DNA of 64,000 nt from Candidatus Woesearchaeota archaeon. GTDB lineage: Archaea > Nanobdellota > Nanobdellia > UBA10117 > JABICX01. The notes under the pieces were generated by a model, which was not told the origin of the DNA, did no database searches, and worked only from the letters and a program-made list of their open reading frames with translations. A program made the translations under genes and the position numbers. The DNA lies in the NCBI GenBank assembly GCA_018652045.1, contig JABICX010000001.1, positions 1 through 64,000 on the forward strand, in the 5' to 3' direction. Every line of letters begins with the position of its first letter. The first letter of the stretch is position 1. Below, in pieces: positions 47,601 through 49,177 of this stretch.

Positions 47601-48179
47601 GGCAGCTATACAGTACTTAACGGAACAACCAATGTATCTACATATGAACTTGAGGTAACAACCTCTGCAGGTAATACGGTTGGTTGGTACTTCTGGACCA
47701 ATGATACACAGGGTAACACAAACCAGACTGATCTACAGACATTCACTATCGGCAACAAGTCCATCGCAATAGCAGTTTCTGACCTTCTAGATGCAGGGGT
47801 ACGGTGGGTAATTCAGAGTCTTCCATCAACTAGAGCGAACGCGTCATATAACAACGGAACATCTGACACGAGCTATTATGTAACCGTTACTTCAGTTGGC
47901 ACAAATGTAGACCTATCTATTGCAGCAGATGGCAACCTGACAACATCTGGCGGATCAGTTCTGGACATCAGTAACGAAGAGTTCAGATACAATACTTCTG
48001 AAACAGATGTAACTAATAGCGACTATTACACCATGGCTACAACCAACAACACAATTGGTTCTAACATTGTCAACGGTACAACTTCCTACATGAAGTTCTA
48101 CCTAACGGTTCCAGGTAACCAAACTGTCGGAATTTACAATAACACATTATCTGTCTATGCAGAGGAGAGTTCACTATAA
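17643..48179 (+). CDS. Giant 10,178-aa surface protein: propeller, LamG domains and beta-solenoid repeats
   Basis: One uninterrupted frame of 30.5 kb, roughly 1 MDa by estimate. Residues 8-30 form a hydrophobic signal or anchor. An acidic Pro/Glu/Ser/Thr region (about nt 17970-18420) and a NET-repeat, sequon-rich region (18427-18590) follow. DTDGDGRIDYLEW (about 19350) is a Ca-binding-type motif. An LVIVD-like beta-propeller spans about 19770-20810. Six LamG/concanavalin-like domains lie at about 21230-21990, 26430-27160, 28715-29330, 35475-36110, 45440-46090 and 46310-47010. In between are about 33 copies of GSLTINSGGTYxATSGTTTIT, probably a beta-solenoid, grouped under nine header modules. 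The C terminus (about 47760-48176) is a beta domain shared with a 288-aa protein downstream. N-x-S/T sequons are dense. There is no C-terminal anchor. GGAGGGG lies 10 nt before the ATG. It is probably an adhesin or surface fibre; the ligand is unknown. Confidence 0.9.
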   Translation: MQSKVSQFAFIIAFIIVLLSLTTQVDLSGTVTGKTTAGVADDYEHSLEITADTSSEIITQEIVFDQYKPDTCAEGIAIYTGSGDEVSFETSDDQYNETSCLSTIISFSNSIYHEPVEEEPSTEPEDPTYAIPEPEEPVDDPAPTEPEEPEYSTPETQPEASEEAVAETGETESESDPLSEQSSRGLSEQSSDRESEPSGDDTQTQSEPASEPVPSEEPTPESIPEPEFGITGAVSGMPEGEQTMTYYIFYGKIVEAPVEEPTNETEEEPNETVDEPVNETNETINETINETVNETIQPINATINETVEPISNVTARVRTIQSNVTIFQPVIWQQFIEPDQDTETLEFEVPEPATNIKVTKIKETGEEHIIPDEHLEGVDLEDLDEFTIAANPVEGEPTPEETTPEHVNETVEPEEIINPEFSITGAVTSEALREQAIAFWNLFLNLFRGGITGFVVSEPQTELLEVPNKTITINENITPQDEIVIEYETPAPITTEEQTSFGKRVVVSSDIHYENVLTYTNIEQQVSESAIKLYWLKETQSFDNETNETTTFVDRTDVTNDLEIELWKLDTDGDGRIDYLEWITPHLSNETFEIELTILTVQSYPALHGNWTVDFNTTGTANLTIQATNGTTWSDEYNESVDLEFLNLTCGNESVNYSWINDTVFVEDYSCNETGFEISSPHTHGVHTIRFQFGDQVAYAYNSVTLNEFNYHFDGSPPNSVDNVQDVYLSGDLLYITSTDDDEVSILNVSDPTSIAALDGYVDTAYSFSVEQVHEVMVIGDLLYTISVADDNFNILNVSDPTAISTTGGGSYLDNSADGSIDNPLGMDIVGDLAYVTSAADDCLTIINVSNPTTVVGGTGDIGSLCDSTNLNTANEVVVSGDYAYVAAAGGGSQGLAIINVSDPTSPTHVAQYTNATEPLNTHSPYALDVYGDYVFLGAYSDGFSGIVVIDVSDPENPNAVASYKDEDGPDSIDGPMDVQVSGQGNYLYVASYLDACFTILDISDPATPTAVASYCNTTTIAGAYDIAISTDTETAFIAGSTASSGVVSFVNITGYSETTAGPPSMSSASILPAVPKTSDDLQGSCLATDNNDTVTYYYEWFKDDISDSSGSSVGHAPGSAVNLDNISAASTSDNEEWIFSCLADDGADNSSWMNSSTATVGNIPPGDFTAVTLASSSGANLFSDNLSVTWTESTDNNGDTVYNITDWRLNGSSIAVLNMPFESNRSGQAGAIVRDYSTQNTNGTFSGFDWDADSGWRNDTWCAVGGCYEFDGTDNYISLPNNAFDEYTQGTILLWVYPTDLSATGCMYSYGDDFNDAKFINFASQSSGKVRLALREDTSANDVLMDSDNNVLSQDMWNHVAVTNNGSTWIMYINGTEVPFTVTEEGTATEGMWFDDIAPSAERSCIGALCRDDDRTFFQGGVDEFQIYNRSLTPEQISEIYQAGVANHSIQNLNANETSADDAWTVAVTPNDLLDDGSTNVSNQLDILAVNLCAPASDVELTANKTCASLHIESGITVNTSTFAYSVTGDVFINGTLNASQGKNQTFRSLDINSGGTYHEPADTTKITSENSLGSAVDCDGTYVGNGGYLLINTNQLDTNIDLKCVSGSAHDLEIDLTNTGYDATVSGAGTGGLYLTGDLIIDDGELDTDNHIVNITGELWIQAGGYFDTRGDTVAHEFGAIDLDSSGYFYEGDGKIIIDSEASSYAIDCDGYWVDDASTTSIETNTNTAMDIYCQTTGYRLTNLDIKLGSSAYEVTTTTTMYIGKTLTIKEGALDTSVGYFGTHEPIIVIEDGGFLDLASNNNGINVESVDIQSGGSFTGPNNIISINASSGTCWNNAGTFTAASASTVEFDGGCTVVTGGTGTGNDFANVQFDGGTTTLSTNGIDVDGWLLLNGGSFDANGQAVTVVGDTNVTSGTLTGGAGAMTFGSLTIASGQTYSATSGTTTITSEATSGYAISHLSGGTLTANSGIINVTTSATTSLDFSGTGNPYTIEVTGGTKVWQQNTALDGNLTVSSGTFRANSAAKTLTVTGDVDVTGTLGGGSQTAANSFGSLTINSGGTYEATSGTTTITSKASNDYALDNDGTLTHNSGTVNITTGATTYIDVVESGGVYNLEVDSGNIVSCVNSAPTIAGNLTVSSGTFKMDSSSASLTATADVDVTGTLGDGSDSGAFTFGSLTINSGGTYSATSGTTTITGEAPSGFALDNDGTLTANSGLINITTTGSTFIDILGTVAGNPYDLEYDSSGGYLTISGNNSAVDNNLIIDAGQFRPGNNDDFNATGDVTVAGGQLYDGDETGTATFGSLTINSGGTYDATSGTTTMKGDFSNAGIFTHNDGTVTTAGTDVNISGTVDPAFYDLTIGSGTAHLKSNMTVENALTVSGSTEVDLYGYNYTFGTASAAGTIANSGTVDVGTTSQDIQLYAASESYYFTVTGTDIDWNDKSGTNWYVKWVDYDPNVDTGTGTNLNLTWDGDVIFDGFTMRNGFTLDPQSYDWTTASDTWIDGKVVSGSGYHNLHTLVTSTNADYTATSGRTRVYNRMSGNGINLGASGTFNHNNGHMEVAGQSTAQAIVVSNGATFYDLNISNTAGSYVYLKSNIVVDKDMWVESDTFDSIGYNVGVSGGVYVTGGEWNASTGTNTVGNLTISSGASVNATSGVLTINGSLFNNAGSFYPDSGTVAFNGASTTIMGNTGFSELRISGNVTDDGDSNYTVMNVTSVGNFTYNTSNYDYNVTYYKATGGYVGIASSSTLTSNTTYWNGTADGNKLTANTTGAAYFVDVIEAGSNWWVGGWNSAPTMTSADIQPDPAYTTSALLGYCRADDSESDNVTFHYQWYNNSVSVETGYNSTSLLQGVEYVIHALTSGNISKGENWTFACIAQDDLANASAWINDSVLISNTVPTAFTSVVLAATNTSLNNTNQNLTVTWTDGSDSDSDAIYNITDWRLNSTSIAVLNMPFDSNRSGQSGSIVRDYSTNTNNGTLEGNPQGVTVGRIGGAYAFDGSGDYINLGATNALIGNNNQNITVSLWVNTTDTVAKYAFSLKRQSGANSTLLSVCSNYGSVGTLGFLTREYDDSGHDYMTYDGDYNDGSWHHVVAIVDGLNRYLYIDNVLRGSDALGMQDVTSNTDEATIGGFGASTTSLDFTGHLDDVKVFNRSLTPEQIDQIYNAGLAGHSVQNMSFNETVVNDTWTVAVTPNDLESDGTTTTSNSVTIINNAPSISTVDLTPDSPTTDDHLTCTVTGGADVDGDSLTYTYDWYEDQVFNQSYVQSGASYVLNRSNISAGEVWNCTVTPWDGIENGTAITDSVTVAQGCIVDSVTGNITLTSNLACSTLDIYAGYVLDTSTYTLTATGATEINGTIDASSSTAVSFAAVTIQSGGTYTATSATTTVTGDAANSGTFTHNNGLLYRTDPSGEWNGFTGTNAFYNFQNEGGYTMDGNVMQIINQLSGSETFNVYYNGKLILGNESQSGTVDMTADTDLTTNLKYSNTIMAASELYPAIIKNAYVNTLSGSGTLTLNNTDWQLAFTTGGYGTGTVKLDGDAKFDAFTITAGDTLDLNGQRVEFDGAITNSGSIDLDGALVYVNSGNPNWDGASGVTGQSTSDIVFTGTFSAMPDDSHRTIFVNTAGTVTLNTDYFFNYGQVIVGAGELDTGSDRKIGSVSSPVDNLTIATGGTLDAHASNIVVDQNWKATGGLIGKSALDLDGSSEGVNVTDDESLDITTAITVEAWIKTDDVENNNGMIVCNQNQPIANAGYFIYARGVDDTFNFAAYTSSEVGDAKYTVDSSVNSRWVHLVGTYDGSNIRLYMDGKLVNETALTGTINISSSNLGIGYRDEGSSLNFDGAIGKVSIWNGTLTQSEIRSNMFADCAGNSNQSTLVSCYQFDEGTGTSVADSIGSNTGTASGSGVWAGTPTFSYDTSTVNLTGTGSLMVADSPSARDFYNLEVAQSGKTTTISPIGSGVNHDIYGKFTAGAGTLSVSNNGRLVIGGSDAPVDEGATFSAFQYVTYNTGTANITGSTYAGLYSYTENRYLLGNVSVAGATGAMTAGKAILSNGYNITTEDITATGELNLSAGSVLIFEDTAGAAVSGSGGVYAEGAAGNLVGVHSAGTEHWDFNETAFNTTWNYANVSYGNNTGTATIIVYNGNDYGNNMPAGMWVFSTATPDNCLFGGDATLTANLTCGNLGISAGAVVTDAYSINATGDAEINGTLNASTGGPQWFGSMIINSGGTYEATAGTTEINSETGSGIAFRVNSGGTFTHSNGLVNFTGPETWFYLISGSSGNFYDLEVASGNKLSCGSNMIMSNDFIISSGEYECAAITTVTGDTNITGTVDINSGYAFTTGSLTINSGGTYQATSGTTTITSESSAGYSIYSKTGSTFTSNSGLVNVTYNGVSNIGIGDNATKLHDLHIQSSTKYFNGQSNSHVKLSGDLIVYGGTVRSGSSSGEILVSGDVNVTGGTLGWSGASGANTFGSLTINSGATYYATSGTTEITSENTGGYAYDNDGTFTNNSGTVRFSTAAPTLIDTSGTVGSFYDLILNHASLDLIQDTALVVGNDLTVTAGNMNTSDNNYALTVTGDADVTGTLTGQASAVSLGSLTINSGGTYDATSGVTTITSEAGSGYDLDLNSGSTFTHNDGTINITYTTGYASLDLSSTGDFYNLVFAIGAQRNSIITYAGGTMTVANDLTIESGIFDINNRAFDVTRDVSVTGTLDSDYLSTGTQDISYGSLTINSGGVHRATSGTTTINSSFSRVGTLTHNSGTIAFNNDTVAQITGDTTFYNLNTNAAVFNSSDDNITIASGGTLTQGGNITANILDIRGTMAIGAGEEITFEDTVGSGFAGTGTLTIAGSSGDLVNITSAGTTAWRMPHPTLNSTWNYAAVSYGNNTGADTIVVYDGTDEGSNGPLGMWVFDSNACIFAGNVTLTANLTCSSFQIESGAEVSTDTYSVNATGAAYLNGTLNASQAGDQWFGSMRVNSGGVYSATSGTTTITSEDASYALYCAGVFTHNNGNVTYASTIPDTWIWPQCSSGTFNNIVFSTADDIVYWASGETISGNVTVNDGNIAIGADPVGLIITGDVVINGGVLNNLGGTNTGDWSFGSLKINTGGEYNATSGTTTITKRTVGGYNFQVNGGTFTHNSGTVNISAGDYFTVTPSTFYNLGILANTDWAGNVAVANDLTVSATSLGTYGGSGDLTVTGDVTVANSGTLDGGAEALSFGSLTINSGGTYEATSGTTLLHGEGKASETVIWALNSGGTFNHNQGTVEFSHKTQYSRALMGTLEPTFYNLRMSGNDYGWSILMVRKDITVINELSGDVQNNLFTMYGNDLVFTLGNASQAANVSTLTLNGQTYNNGYWYGASADYPAVFTNNNLRFIQGNSANTQYAQTYIKWLDFQETVTSSNTDNGIVTLTGPVTFDAYTLASGDTFELNGQEATISGNLASSGTFTGAEGNLSLSGTGQTMSGVIDNITQINVSSTVDLTVQSGTNVSFADIVGAGFAGTGNLTISGSDGNLARITSGGTTNWVVPHPTLNTSWNYVNVSYGNNTGTDVIIVNNGTDYGNNVPVGMWVFNSPTSPANCTFAATTTLTANLTCNNLYVESGVTLSTDTYSINATGDASFNGTVNASAGGDQWFGKTNINDGGGMYHATSAFTSINGYFTIDGDFLHNDGTMLFTSSMMYIYPNSSTFYNITQTNTVYVGEPLTVIHMYNQSSGQLRLTNGMGTLTLGNDTQAGTLFGASGASTIQPYSTTIQAANQLYPGVITDNGNLWWGQAGTKTFKWLNFTSALQVDDGGGIGIQLTGDCSFAAVSISSGETFDLNGQRVEFGGELDILSGGDLGQAGAQIVMTGAARPDYDGTITGKADIIYDSTASPDIDGGGTYSFGTIFTRETSTLAIYPGTTIDQFIVGSGTFSTNDLQLDASNLTIANGGTLSGGASAINVAENWKSSSGPIGRYALDLDGSTEYVNTAQDIDMFYFMDEENRTQEAWFKVNSTGQHVVMAYQPVDANFGGVPRGGLYANSNYLYLEWYGTEDGDSLAYHSISTPIEIDQWYHAVSVHEDSKYYFYLDGKLVNISGTTTHGNYADANTDIVYIGVTSDGNAKFFDGHIGRVSIWNVSLQADDIRASMFQPCTTLSNQSELVSCWQFDEGTGTTVADSIGSNTGTASASTVWAAGGTFTEGTSTVNMTGTGSVIVDDDQDFYNIEVANSGQTTTITCPENGYGEADVYGKLSSGAGTLSKVSMASWEILGSDAPTDGTSANNIFETSRIIYNGAANVTGSGYYYLIVNSADAYLLGNVTVTAGDDYTGIGAGDSLSSNGYNMSVDRLRINGNLNLTAGSVLTFDDATGFETSDGTFNVVGASGNLATIESASATAWEFNATAVTSTWNYANVSYGNNTGTDVIFVNNGTDYGNNVPVGMWVFNSPTSPANCTFAANTTLTANLTCNNLGVETGVALVTSTYSVNTTGWAELNGTLNATSGTGQQFNSMTIRAAGAYEAPSSAVTNITTTTNIYGDFLLESGNLSTGSALTTAYAITLYSGGRFDGSTGYHETGSISCPSGSTCDLTSGTTNFVTRRGSYNSYFIYCADDDSSINHNNGTVNITLGTTSYMLYNTDELTLYNVETDGGLYDGTGSGYKLNVEGNLTLGSSYTFYNNGIINVTGDVIQNAGTFGKSGVRTFNQDVYFGSLTINSGTYSATSGTTTITSKNSGSGWTIDNDGTFTANSGTVNITYGSAACEFDILGTGALYNLELNCGGNIAKSYGATTTIDNDLTINNALFRTDNNRAVTVTGDVVVNNGGTLGNAETAAWSLGSLTINSGGTYSATSGATTITNYFSNAGTYTHNSGDIVFSNDTLAQFTGDATFYNLTTNAAVFNSSDDNITIATGGTLTQQGNITANILDIRGEMSIGAGEKVTFDDTTGSGFSGTGNLTIAGSDGNLANITNAGTTEWTMPHPTLNSTWDYVAVSYGNNTGTEAIIVYEGADEGNNVDDGEWIFSFAAAPANCSFAANTTLTANLTCSKLDVLAAATVVTDTYSINATSDAEVNGTLNASQGGDQWFGSLDINSGGTYYATNGTTTITSEEGSHYAFYNNGGTLTHNSGIFNFTQTASEGAYSQIYDNGAGDLNNLVVGTTGSNQLRQIGALTIEGNLTSEASSEYAFGGSSTRHLTVNQNVVIDGDVNGGSNGASGTFGSLTINSGGTYSATSGTTSIDGDLDNNAGSSGYVHNDGTLSFVNGGGYLYGGEGVFNDITYSGGVNYVDFSENLTIINSTNLYARFGRDTEQIITLGNSTQSATIGGAGYSAMFGTYDATFQANSSAYPTDWSQTFYFGTGEIISLKWINFTQDIATGGDGENISITGDSWFQNLSVTGNDVLNITDSSTLYTDVLDLNGTLTSGSGNITNNNNAQWLAHFDLADNYTWDSTNISEGNNTGAVVINAQSATDGGNNVPDGMWLFGGAGVSCLFSGNTTLTANLSCSTLGVESAATVATSTYSINATSDAEVNGTLNASAGGSQWFGSMTLQSGGTYEANIGNTTINNAPNGDYAFYGYSGSTLTHNDGTFVFSSGENSFVRTEGNGVFYNIIVDKSGYKLNTPHVGDLTVESNLTVTAGEIDRVTADKIINVTGDVDITGTIDLSGESGGAYFGSLTIQSGGTYDATSGTTTITSENTGSGFAFNDLGTFTHNNGILNITTSAFTEFRGTAYDLIVSTGSFLVYRSITIADNNVTIDSGTLRSNNYGNDLTVTGDVLIRGGTLGLSIPESGDWSFGSLTINSGGTFEATNGTTTITNESAGGYAINHDGTLNNNTGIFNITTVDATLLDLTGTGNLNDLVMNTSSIASIVDTTTIDGNLNISSGTFQSNNDNRALTITGDVIINGGQLDSGSEAGARSFGSLTINSGGTYDATSGTTTISGDFDNDGTFTHNDGILEFSNFTGNDQRLGGGTFYDIVVSGSGSSWVELYAETSATILNSLNHTSGEDLYLRNTFTFGNTTQAATINMDGEGSGDRVSSSTSCKIYGASESYPVVITGARDFMYWDNINFKWVDFQINTSTDDRSKTITLDGTSWFRDITVDTTDIFDTGTSTLYMNNLTLVGNLTSGAGNITNNTNAQWLAHFDNADTYTWSSTNISQGNNTGSLVINAQSATDGGNNVPDGMWLFGGEGVACLFSANDTLTANLTCASLQVEAAATLVTGEYSINATGDAEVNGTLDASSGGNQWFDSLTIQATGTYTATSENTTISGVGVSSYNAVLYVGGTFDNNTGTFVFNHQDSGSYRSNLGYEESNGGQLHNVIVDTNGIQSFEANTVITGNLTVDAGTAQTNNAAWTWDITGDVVVNSGGTLGAASRSADYSFGSLTINSGGTYSATNGTTTITDENPSGYAFVNDGTFTHNSGTVTITTDANTYLDLTGSGNVYNLITNRSGRAYDWTIAATIDNDLTVTAGTLRASGVGDNLIVTGDVDITGILSDNARGVVMTFGSLTINSGGTYSATSGTTTITSEADSGYGWDNDGTFTANSGTVNFTYGTGTLLDAVGTSGTFYNLIFSGTSTTLMTDLDVEGNLTENSVGALITNANNKYINVTENVVIGGQIGDATETADWTFGSLTINSGGVYSATSGITEINNTALNTYALNNDGTLTANGGTINITSQTASQYYLDIATGSGNPYNFVVDIGGGNSLKWIFDGGVIDGNLTVQSGTFNSNADLYDLTVTGDTVVSGTLSNGGSDAMTFGSLAIKSGGTYSATSGTTTINSEDGSNHALDCDGTFTANSGNVSIETGASTIVDILCTGSLYDLDIDNTGVATYWEHDAATIANDLVITAGSFRAGTTTHDITVTGDVLVQNTGTLGIATESGARSFGSLTINSGGTYVATSGTTTLTSESGSGRVIDVDTAATYTHNNGELAITTNTATAFVSYENIFNNITINNAGSYTQMVGNVTVADTLTVNSGKDLYVGSGQDNILIIGNSTQSGSIVSTGDFIVNAYTGYTQVIKGASSAYPLVATGTNWNWDQQAPGNTLNLSNIDYQINGSTGGDGILIQLVGDTWFRNMTVSSGDALSITGSATLYTDVLDLSGNLTSGTGNITNNTNSQWLAQFDSANTYAWDSTNISKGNNTGASVINALTATDGGNNVPAAMWKFTGGTVTLDNPNTSWTVGANATFDCSATNTDVALANISLYHNNTGTFHNNGTVSVSGTSASAQFNVSTLQENGFEWYCEACDAVSCVVSSDNRTVTADTTTPTISYLADVWVDATRIGTWRDVVVNLTSSDTNNQSTFLDWNKTLVGYWSMDAVSGSTVLDNSTWQNNGTLEGGATPTQGKFGKGMKFNGDDEVIRMGEITSGHPLMLANSNITISAWFKQYSGDTYQRIVDKSTAGNSANGYGLAAHTNRDIYLLVDGSYYRTDTSAYNFGEWTHVVGVVTEDTFEIYIDGVNQTGGSWSGSAKLPPDATANLSIGSWNHADAREVNGSIDEVQIYSRALSANEIRALYDANANQYNKTWTGLTEGQSYTYTGYSVDLGANKNETAERTVTINNIPTTFTSVAMASSTAANITSDNLSVSWTDGTDGDSDTIYNITDWRVNGSSIAVLNLAFDSNRSGTTTAVIRDYSTFENNATLGNTTTGRAPAWTSSCQIGGCYEFTAAGEEKINISNTVLTGLSTVTTELWIKTSGSAQGVITGANPTYNNEYLIYDQSSLRLYVHDSNWNSGVSINNNAWRHVVFTWDGSNGTVKLFVDGVFQNSGTVNTGALTIPVNGLWLGAEQDSVGGGFQASQELVGFLDEVRIYNRSLSADQIWANYVAGNASLSVQTMVSDETGKNDVWSVSVTPNDLYEDGPNTTSDSLTLVSTAPNPPTSITPASGTWGGDNSSMELNCSGASDNDSDTITYSIESNRTGSWTEVTTGLADGNYSWDISSYDNIVGINFRCWATDGALNSSKYTASASVNLDNWGPRWSSPSKNASTVYNGLNISLNTTWTETQAADVGLAGFIFSSNDSGSWTNGSYTVLNGTTNVSTYELEVTTSAGNTVGWYFWTNDTQGNTNQTDLQTFTIGNKSIAIAVSDLLDAGVRWVIQSLPSTRANASYNNGTSDTSYYVTVTSVGTNVDLSIAADGNLTTSGGSVLDISNEEFRYNTSETDVTNSDYYTMATTNNTIGSNIVNGTTSYMKFYLTVPGNQTVGIYNNTLSVYAEESSL
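18427..18590 (+). repeat. NET (Asn-Glu-Thr) sequon repeats
   Basis: Degenerate tandem codons for NETxNET, for example VNETNETINETINETVNET, give about ten N-glycosylation sequons in about 55 residues. It is presumably a glycosylated, extended stalk next to the membrane anchor. Confidence 0.8.
19770..20810 (+). repeat. LVIVD-like beta-propeller region of the giant protein
   Basis: Repeats of the form VYLSGDLLYITS...DDEVSILNVSDPT recur about every 50-60 residues, each with (I/V)(I/L)(N/D)(V/I)SDPxxP. This is the pattern of LVIVD-type propeller blades. About six blades are visible. Confidence 0.7.
34257..34380 (+). repeat. 124-bp near-identical repeat, copy A
   Basis: This stretch matches 36807-36930 with only two mismatches (ATCATAGTC versus ATCTTCGTC). 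It encodes the end of one block and the header start, GNNTGTDVIIVNNGTDYGNN. Confidence 0.95.
36807..36930 (+). repeat. 124-bp near-identical repeat, copy B
   Basis: Second copy of the 34257-34380 segment, 2550 bp downstream in the same frame. Sequence on both sides diverges quickly, which marks a recent local duplication or gene-conversion tract. Confidence 0.95.
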
Positions 48180-48433
48180 TGGCAACAAAGCAAGCAGCAC
48201 ATAAGAGAACATTCAGAGAGATCAGAAAGTCTCTCCTACTGAACCTTACACAGGGTCAGAAGAATGTCAATCAGTTAGCTGATGCTGCCCATGTTAACTG
48301 GCACACAACACGTAGACAGATGATCTACTTAATCGGGTTTGGATATGCTCGCTACGTTGTCAACTATCCACAAGTAAAGATCTTTGAAATCACTGAAAAG
48401 GGGATGGATGCTCTAGATCATAAAAAGGTATAA
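48179..48433 (+). CDS. Winged-helix DNA-binding protein, paralogue of the 17378 gene
   Basis: The 84-residue protein has the same layout as the protein before the giant gene: basic N terminus, IRKSLLLNLTQGQKNVNQLA, recognition helix HVNWHTTRRQMIYLIGFGYA, and wing YPQVKIFEITEKGMDAL. The start ATG overlaps the giant gene's TAA by one base, and GAGGAG (48162-48167) inside the giant gene is a likely ribosome binding site. It is therefore translated from the same message. Presumed transcription regulator; heterodimer formation with its paralogue is a possibility only. Confidence 0.85.
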   Translation: MATKQAAHKRTFREIRKSLLLNLTQGQKNVNQLADAAHVNWHTTRRQMIYLIGFGYARYVVNYPQVKIFEITEKGMDALDHKKV

Positions 48434-48444
48434 TAAGTTTGAAA

Positions 48445-49020
48445 ATGGAATATACTATGCATAAGATTAGTTTGATTCTAGCACTGTTGGTATTAATGAC
48501 ACCACAAGCATCCGCTATGAAAGGCGTCGGCATTGTATATGGTACTGTGATAAGTAATGTTGACGAAGGCGAAACAGCCTGCTTTGACTATGGTGTATAC
48601 AACCCTTGGGATCAGGATGTAAAGATCATACTAACTGTATCAGGTGACCTTGCTGAGCTTAATGCATTTAGCGAGAATGTTGATGTGCCTGCAGGCACAA
48701 CCCATGACAAAGCAAAGTCGGTTGAGATTTGCTTTGATGTACCTAAAGTCTATTCTTACACCTGTCCCGATACCCCGATAGTGCTATCAGGTAAAGTAAT
48801 CGCTACAGAGTATTATCCAGCAGGTGTATCTGGAACTGGCTCAACAACCTCGGTTTCAGCAGCAGCGCCGCTTGAGATGAGAGTCAGATGCGATGCAGAC
48901 AAGGGAGTCCAATTCACGACACAATACTTCTTTATTGGTGCAGGCATAGCGATTCTGCTAGCCGCACTATATGTAATGAGAAAATTCTTCAAAACCCATA
49001 AAATCATCAAAAAGCGCTAA
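48445..49020 (+). CDS. Secreted beta-domain protein with C-terminal membrane anchor
   Basis: About 191 residues. A signal peptide (ISLILALLVLMTPQASA) precedes a beta-sandwich domain with four cysteines, and a C-terminal helix FIGAGIAILLAALYVM is followed by a basic tail, so it is anchored facing outward. It lies 11 nt after the winged-helix gene and is the last gene of the giant operon. It could be a membrane partner or assembly factor of the giant; no family is recognised. The start could be ATG 48445 or ATG 48457; a TTG at 48439 is less likely. Confidence 0.75.
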   Translation: MEYTMHKISLILALLVLMTPQASAMKGVGIVYGTVISNVDEGETACFDYGVYNPWDQDVKIILTVSGDLAELNAFSENVDVPAGTTHDKAKSVEICFDVPKVYSYTCPDTPIVLSGKVIATEYYPAGVSGTGSTTSVSAAAPLEMRVRCDADKGVQFTTQYFFIGAGIAILLAALYVMRKFFKTHKIIKKR

Positions 49021-49035
49021 TTTTCCCTTTTACCC
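49019..49035 (+). terminator. T-rich terminator of the giant operon
   Basis: TTTTCCCTTTT directly follows the stop codon, with more T runs at about 49071-49087. Oligo-T tracts without hairpins are typical archaeal terminators. Inferred. Confidence 0.4.
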
Positions 49036-49116
49036 CCTCAAAATGGTGAAAATATGGGCTAAAAAGAGGCATTTTTAGGCATTTTTAAGGCTATAGTGGA
49101 AAGATTTTAATACTAC

Positions 49117-49177
49117 TGTTAATGTAGTTAACACATACATGGTTAAAACTACGTTAAATATGTTAATGTAGTTAACA
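49117..49177 (+). promoter_or_regulatory. Operator array: two identical palindromes and six GTTAA half-sites
   Basis: TGTTAATGTAGTTAACA occurs identically at 49117-49133 and 49161-49177, each an inverted repeat of TGTTAA/TTAACA with a 5-nt spacer. Between them, GGTTAA (49141-49146) and CGTTAA (49152-49157) add two more half-sites. Paired half-sites start 11 bp apart. The second palindrome ends on the A of the start codon at 49177, and TTAAATAT (49154-49161) could be the TATA box. The array thus covers the core promoter, as expected for repression. Confidence 0.8.

Noticed and set aside
17643..48179. The giant gene as an artefact of misassembled repeats
   Set aside because: Repeats have diverged at DNA level along almost the whole array and the frame stays open for 30.5 kb; only short tracts are near identical, so wholesale artefact is unlikely, though local copy errors remain possible.
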